From NCBI GenBank assembly GCA_019614645.1, contig JABWDB010000009.1, forward strand, positions 2,952,501-3,016,500: a stretch of DNA of 64,000 bases, read 5' to 3'. The translations under genes and the position numbers were made by a program. The notes beneath the pieces are model-generated. The model was not told where the DNA came from, did not search any database, and saw only the letters and a program-made list of their open reading frames with translations. This stretch comes from Stratiolaelaps scimitus (Eukaryota; Arthropoda; Arachnida; Mesostigmata; Laelapidae). Positions within the stretch are counted from its first letter, which is position 1. Every line of letters starts with the position of its first letter. Below are positions 61,303 to 64,000 of the stretch, piece by piece.

Positions 61303-62683
61303 GTAAGCAGGGAGACACATGGTTCGAGCAGTGGTTTTTTTTTTGCTATTTATTATATCTATGATCAAGCTGGATCCTGGATAACAATTGCATTGCACGG
61401 AGCGTTTGCGAGTTGGCAGCTTCGCTCGTTCCGAATCCCGAAAGCAGCACCGTGGACGGATAAATATTGGCCGAGCAAAAATCCACCCGGAAAATTTACT
61501 CTAGCCTAACTCATCCCAGTGCTATCGATTGAAATCAATATGAATTCTAATCCCCACCGACCCACCCACCTCCCACATACAAGCCAAGCACACAGGTTGT
61601 TGCCTTCGGTTGTTTTATCTTCGAAGGATACCTTGGCGACTTCGAGCGTATGTTTTTTCTAACGAGGCACATTAATACATAATGCATAACGAAATCCGCG
61701 CAGTGTACATGACCACCATTAGATACGTTTGCTGTTTTAGAGAAGTTGCTGTCCAAAACAAAAACTATGTCAGGCGGCGATGTCGTGCCGTGATAGATAA
61801 AGAAAAAAAACAATTGTTTCATTCATGGAGGCAACGGCTGAAGTGTATCTATATTTCGAAGCTGCATGTTGCTTGTTGTGTAACTTCCTCCTGCTGGCTG
61901 TACGATAAAGTATTGGAAGGAACGACAAAACCGACCGAGGGGCTTGTGTGGTACTGCTGAAACGTTGGAAATAGTGTCTCATGGCTGCCGTGGGCAGATC
62001 GGATAATTTATCCATCGTGCTTCGGTGTTATCACATTGTTATTGCCGTAAAACCAACACTATCAGATTCACTGAGGGGACTATTGCCACGATGTTCTTTT
62101 TTTGGAATGTCGAATCATCGATTTTCCATTGGTGGATGACGATGCGAATTATGCTTTGAGTGTATCGACGATTTTCTGTGGACGCAGCGAACTGTTGGGG
62201 GGAGACTGGCTCGGAGCCGAAAATCGTAGATGTGCTGCTGCTACCCGATGCGTTGTGATGTTCAATAATCCGAACGGAGTACAATGAAAACTGCCGAAGA
62301 AGCTAGAATTTGGGAATGCCAACAAAAATATAGACGACTGAATGTGTTTACCGAAAATGTGTGTTTGTGTGTATATTTCCAAGAAAATGTCTAAAATATT
62401 CAGGTTATTTTAGACGTTGATAAATCGCGCTCCTTCTTGGTAAAAGACTCTTGTCAGTGTCGTAAATATCGTCGACTAGACTTCGGAACGATTATTATCG
62501 CACTGCAAACTGCACCTTGGTCCTTCTATATCTTAATAAACGGATATAACTATCAAAAATGACCTTATAACCGATTGGTTCTTAGGCCTAGCCATTACGG
62601 TCATCATGCGTTGCGGGGCATTTGGGCGTTGCACACCACTCGTATCATTTGCTGTTGGTTCTGATGTAATTAGTTCTCTTTAG

Positions 62684-63050
62684 GGTATTTTACCAGACGC
62701 TCGTATGTGGTTCTCCCCGAATTCACCAGGCACTCGCGAATCTATTGCTTCTCTATCAAGGGCGACGCTTCGCCACGCGCACATCCTCGAATAGTGGCGA
62801 ATTGTCATCTAGTTTTCGCAGAACGTGTCAGCCAGCCCGAAGCAACGATTCATAAGAAACAACCTGTACGATTCGTTGTCACCCATCTTTGTCATCAGCT
62901 ATTGCAAGTTGCTCGTTGGCCAGGCCCCATCGGCGAAGGCCAAAACGATGAGCAGGTACCAAAACCGCCGTCGCGGAGTTGGCTGGCCAACCTTGGCCTC
63001 GACGCTCACGCAGTGTTTTGGTCGCCAGAACGGCCGTTCGTACTTGTAGG
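62684..63050 (+). other. Candidate exon after strong acceptor
   Basis: Acceptor TAGTTCTCTTTAG ends at 62683. All three frames downstream stay open for a while (for example PDARMWFSPNSPGTRES in one and FTRRSYVVLPEFTRHSRI in another, the latter to 63148), so the frame in use cannot be chosen. It may be a downstream exon of the gene beginning in the 58.6-61.3 kb block. Confidence 0.2.
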
Positions 63051-63431
63051 TAACATCGCTGAGTACAGCCGAAGAGACTGCAGCAGAGGGTCAGTGATCT
63101 CCTCTTACGTTACCCAATCACAAATGACCTCGAGAGCTGGTCCCCGTTAGAAGTGCAGCCTGCCGAATGTCCCTCTGTCGAGCATTAGTCGAAATGAGTT
63201 GAAAAGACTCATCGGAAGAGAGATGCTGCCACGATAGAGGTGTGGGGGGTGAGGAAGTGTCGAAATTTGCTACAATGCTATTAGTATTGAGTTTAGTATT
63301 TTGGCCTGATTTGAAGACTGTGTGTCTGGCTCATACTTGCCGCGTTGCGTTGCACTGCTGATGCCAGCGATAATAGACGAGCTCCGCTCGTAGCGAAAGT
63401 CTAGTTAAACATTGATCTAAGGACAGCTGAC

Positions 63432-63569
63432 ATGGGATGGTCCAATAGGATCGATTTTAGTCGAAGGTGTTGGCAGCAGCAGAACTAGCGGAGTTGCCAC
63501 TCCGACGAACGCCGATGTGACGTCGCCGAAGATGCCGGTGCCCCGAGGCACCGAGTACCATCTGTAATA
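63432..63569 (+). other. Possible terminal exon
   Basis: After a possible acceptor (AAGGACAG at 63425) a frame reads TWDGPIGSILVEGVGSSRTS then TNADVTSPKMPVPRGTEYHL and stops. The antisense frame is also open; no family is recognised. Confidence 0.2.
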
Positions 63570-64000
63570 GTCCCGAATAGTGGAAATGAGAAGTTTTTTC
63601 TGGCCACCGTTTGTTCGCTCCTGTCGCACAACTCCGCTAGTGTACTCCGTCGTAGTCGACGTCGTCCATCGTCGAAATATCATCGACAAAGCAAGATGAG
63701 ACAACAGACAATCTGCAGACAGACAGCGAGATGCTGGAACGGACCCAGCAAACTGTCGCGCCTCTCAAGAGGATCGTACGATTGTTCGACGCCGGCCACA
63801 CAAACAACGAACGACGCGACTCGAGCAGGAAACGAATGTATGTCAGCATTGCGTCCTCCATAACGTGACAAGCGGCTGTGTTTTTTTGGTGTCTCCTTGT
63901 CCTTCTTGCTGGGATAGGATAAGTAGGTGACAATATCGTTATGTGGTTTTGCTTTTGAGCATGCTGCACAGTGGTCGTAGAACGTCGCTGGCTGGCAGGC

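Noticed and set aside
1..64000. CRISPR arrays, operons or bacterial insertion sequences
   Set aside because: No regular spacer-repeat array, no gene clusters with ribosome-binding sites, and clear introns; the DNA is eukaryotic.

Overview
This 64 kb window is animal nuclear DNA. Genes are split by introns with GT/AG borders, there are many dinucleotide microsatellites, and a decayed LINE and SINE-like retroposon copies are present. The gene content (an achaete-scute-type bHLH factor, Arp2, UDP-glucose dehydrogenase, a SNAPc subunit and a hedgehog-interacting-protein-like gene) fits an arthropod. A HHIP-like gene with small introns makes an arachnid or mite a reasonable guess, but the sequence alone does not prove the species.

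Layout. Five protein-coding genes can be supported firmly. (1) 5588-7410, minus strand: a two-exon achaete-scute-family transcription factor of 304 aa. (2) 30345-31700, minus strand: a complete, intronless actin-related protein 2 gene with an unusual tail built from five 21-bp repeats; it looks like a retrogene. (3) 36979-42109, plus strand: a secreted, possibly membrane-anchored HHIP-like protein in ten exons, about 505 aa. (4) 49826-53453, plus strand: UDP-glucose 6-dehydrogenase in seven coding exons, 485 aa, with an intact catalytic cysteine. (5) 56076-58128, minus strand: a SNAPC5 (SNAP19)-like subunit of the snRNA-activating complex, whose intron carries a LINE fragment in the opposite orientation.

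The 23 kb between the bHLH gene and Arp2 (7.4-30.3 kb) holds no gene that I recognise. It contains microsatellites, a few splice-bounded open segments and short inverted repeats. The stretch may be the regulatory territory of the proneural-type gene, but that is inference. The interval 42.1-49.8 kb and the GC-richer 58.2-64 kb block contain candidate exons and probable 5' regions of genes I cannot name.

The genes do not form an operon-like unit. Functionally they cover neurogenic transcription (bHLH), snRNA transcription (SNAPc), branched-actin nucleation (Arp2), UDP-glucuronate supply for proteoglycans (UGDH) and possible hedgehog-pathway modulation (HHIP-like). UGDH and HHIP-like both bear on extracellular signalling, but their proximity need not mean anything.

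All exon borders are read by eye from GT/AG sites and reading-phase agreement. No similarity search was possible; family calls rest on remembered motifs.
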